NCBI RefSeq assembly: GCF_003129565.1
Contig: NZ_QETF01000024.1
Coordinates: 1-50,160, forward strand
Reading direction: 5' to 3'
Source: Salibaculum griseiflavum
GTDB lineage: Bacteria; Pseudomonadota; Alphaproteobacteria; Rhodobacterales; Rhodobacteraceae
Length of the DNA stretch: 50,160 nucleotides
This document shows, in pieces, positions 50,132 through 50,160 of this stretch. A program made the position numbers and the translations under genes. Every line of letters begins with the position of its first letter. Position 1 is the stretch's first letter. The notes beneath the pieces are model-generated. The model was given only the letters and a program-made list of their open reading frames with translations, did not search any database and had not been told where the DNA came from.

Positions 50132-50160
50132 ATGCGGGGCGAGGTTCTTGGGGTCGAGCG
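50132..50160 (+). CDS. tnpA: 5' end of IS66-family accessory protein TnpA (partial)
   Basis: ATG 50132 is preceded by GGAGG (50123-50127). The visible residues are MRGEVLGVER, which match the usual opening of one IS66 TnpA subgroup (M-x-G-x-V-L-G-x-E-R-R-R-R-W). The rest is outside the window, so the call rests on ten residues plus the IS66-like end just upstream. Confidence 0.5.

Larger units (their letters stand above)
50034..50160 (+). mobile_element. Left end of another IS66-family element (continues beyond the window)
   Basis: GTAATCACCCGGTTGGCACC at 50034 fits an IS66-type terminus (GTAA start) and is followed, about 100 bp on, by a tnpA start. The element differs from the IS66 fragments to its left. 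The duplicated AGCGTAAT AGCGTAAT at 50023-50038 straddles the boundary and leaves the exact start uncertain. Confidence 0.55.

Overview
The window carries one compact operon followed by a pile-up of insertion-sequence remnants. The bacterium is Gram-negative: it has a TolC-type outer-membrane lipoprotein, periplasmic adaptor proteins and a PATR/Ig-type giant surface protein. The DNA is moderately GC-rich by eye. A proteobacterium is likely and a gammaproteobacterium from a marine or saline habitat is plausible, but nothing here fixes the genus.

Layout. Positions 3-71 hold the last codons of an unidentified upstream gene. At 189-49031 there are five same-strand genes with almost no gaps: a small secreted periplasmic adaptor (189-983), a giant 14,339-residue surface protein (980-43999), a membrane-anchored HlyD-like adaptor (44002-45372), a PqqD-M50 metalloprotease-HlyD fusion (45376-47490) and a TolC-family outer-membrane lipoprotein (47487-49031). 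Two junctions are ATGA overlaps; the other two gaps are 2 and 3 bp. From 48987 to the window end are nested IS66-family and IS21-family fragments. The end of one IS66 element supplies the last 14 codons and the stop of the tolC-like gene.

The giant protein reads in order: LEPR-type N-terminus; DUF4347 domain with His-Gly and Tyr-Gly-Cys signatures; about eleven PATR beta-helix repeats; a LamG-like domain; about 15 kb of Ig-like domains in a repeating three-domain A-B-C order, where the A domain carries a Ca-loop (DxDxDG-type) insertion; a second LamG-like domain nested inside a B domain; a SwmB-like domain; ordinary Ig-like repeats; a first array of helical repeats; a short Ig block; a second, longer helical array; then a C-terminal region with a choice-of-anchor-U-like domain, a (PVSPG)4 linker and a cadherin-like/He_PIG domain. 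I see no RTX repeats and no autotransporter barrel.

Working model (inference): the four accessory genes form a dedicated envelope-spanning export apparatus for the giant protein. No ABC ATPase or RND pump is encoded in the cluster. The only inner-membrane multi-span protein is the M50 protease-adaptor fusion, whose N-terminal PqqD-like domain could recognise the LEPR leader, as PqqD/RRE folds recognise RiPP leader peptides. This ATPase-less, protease-centred export cassette is the most interesting system in the window.
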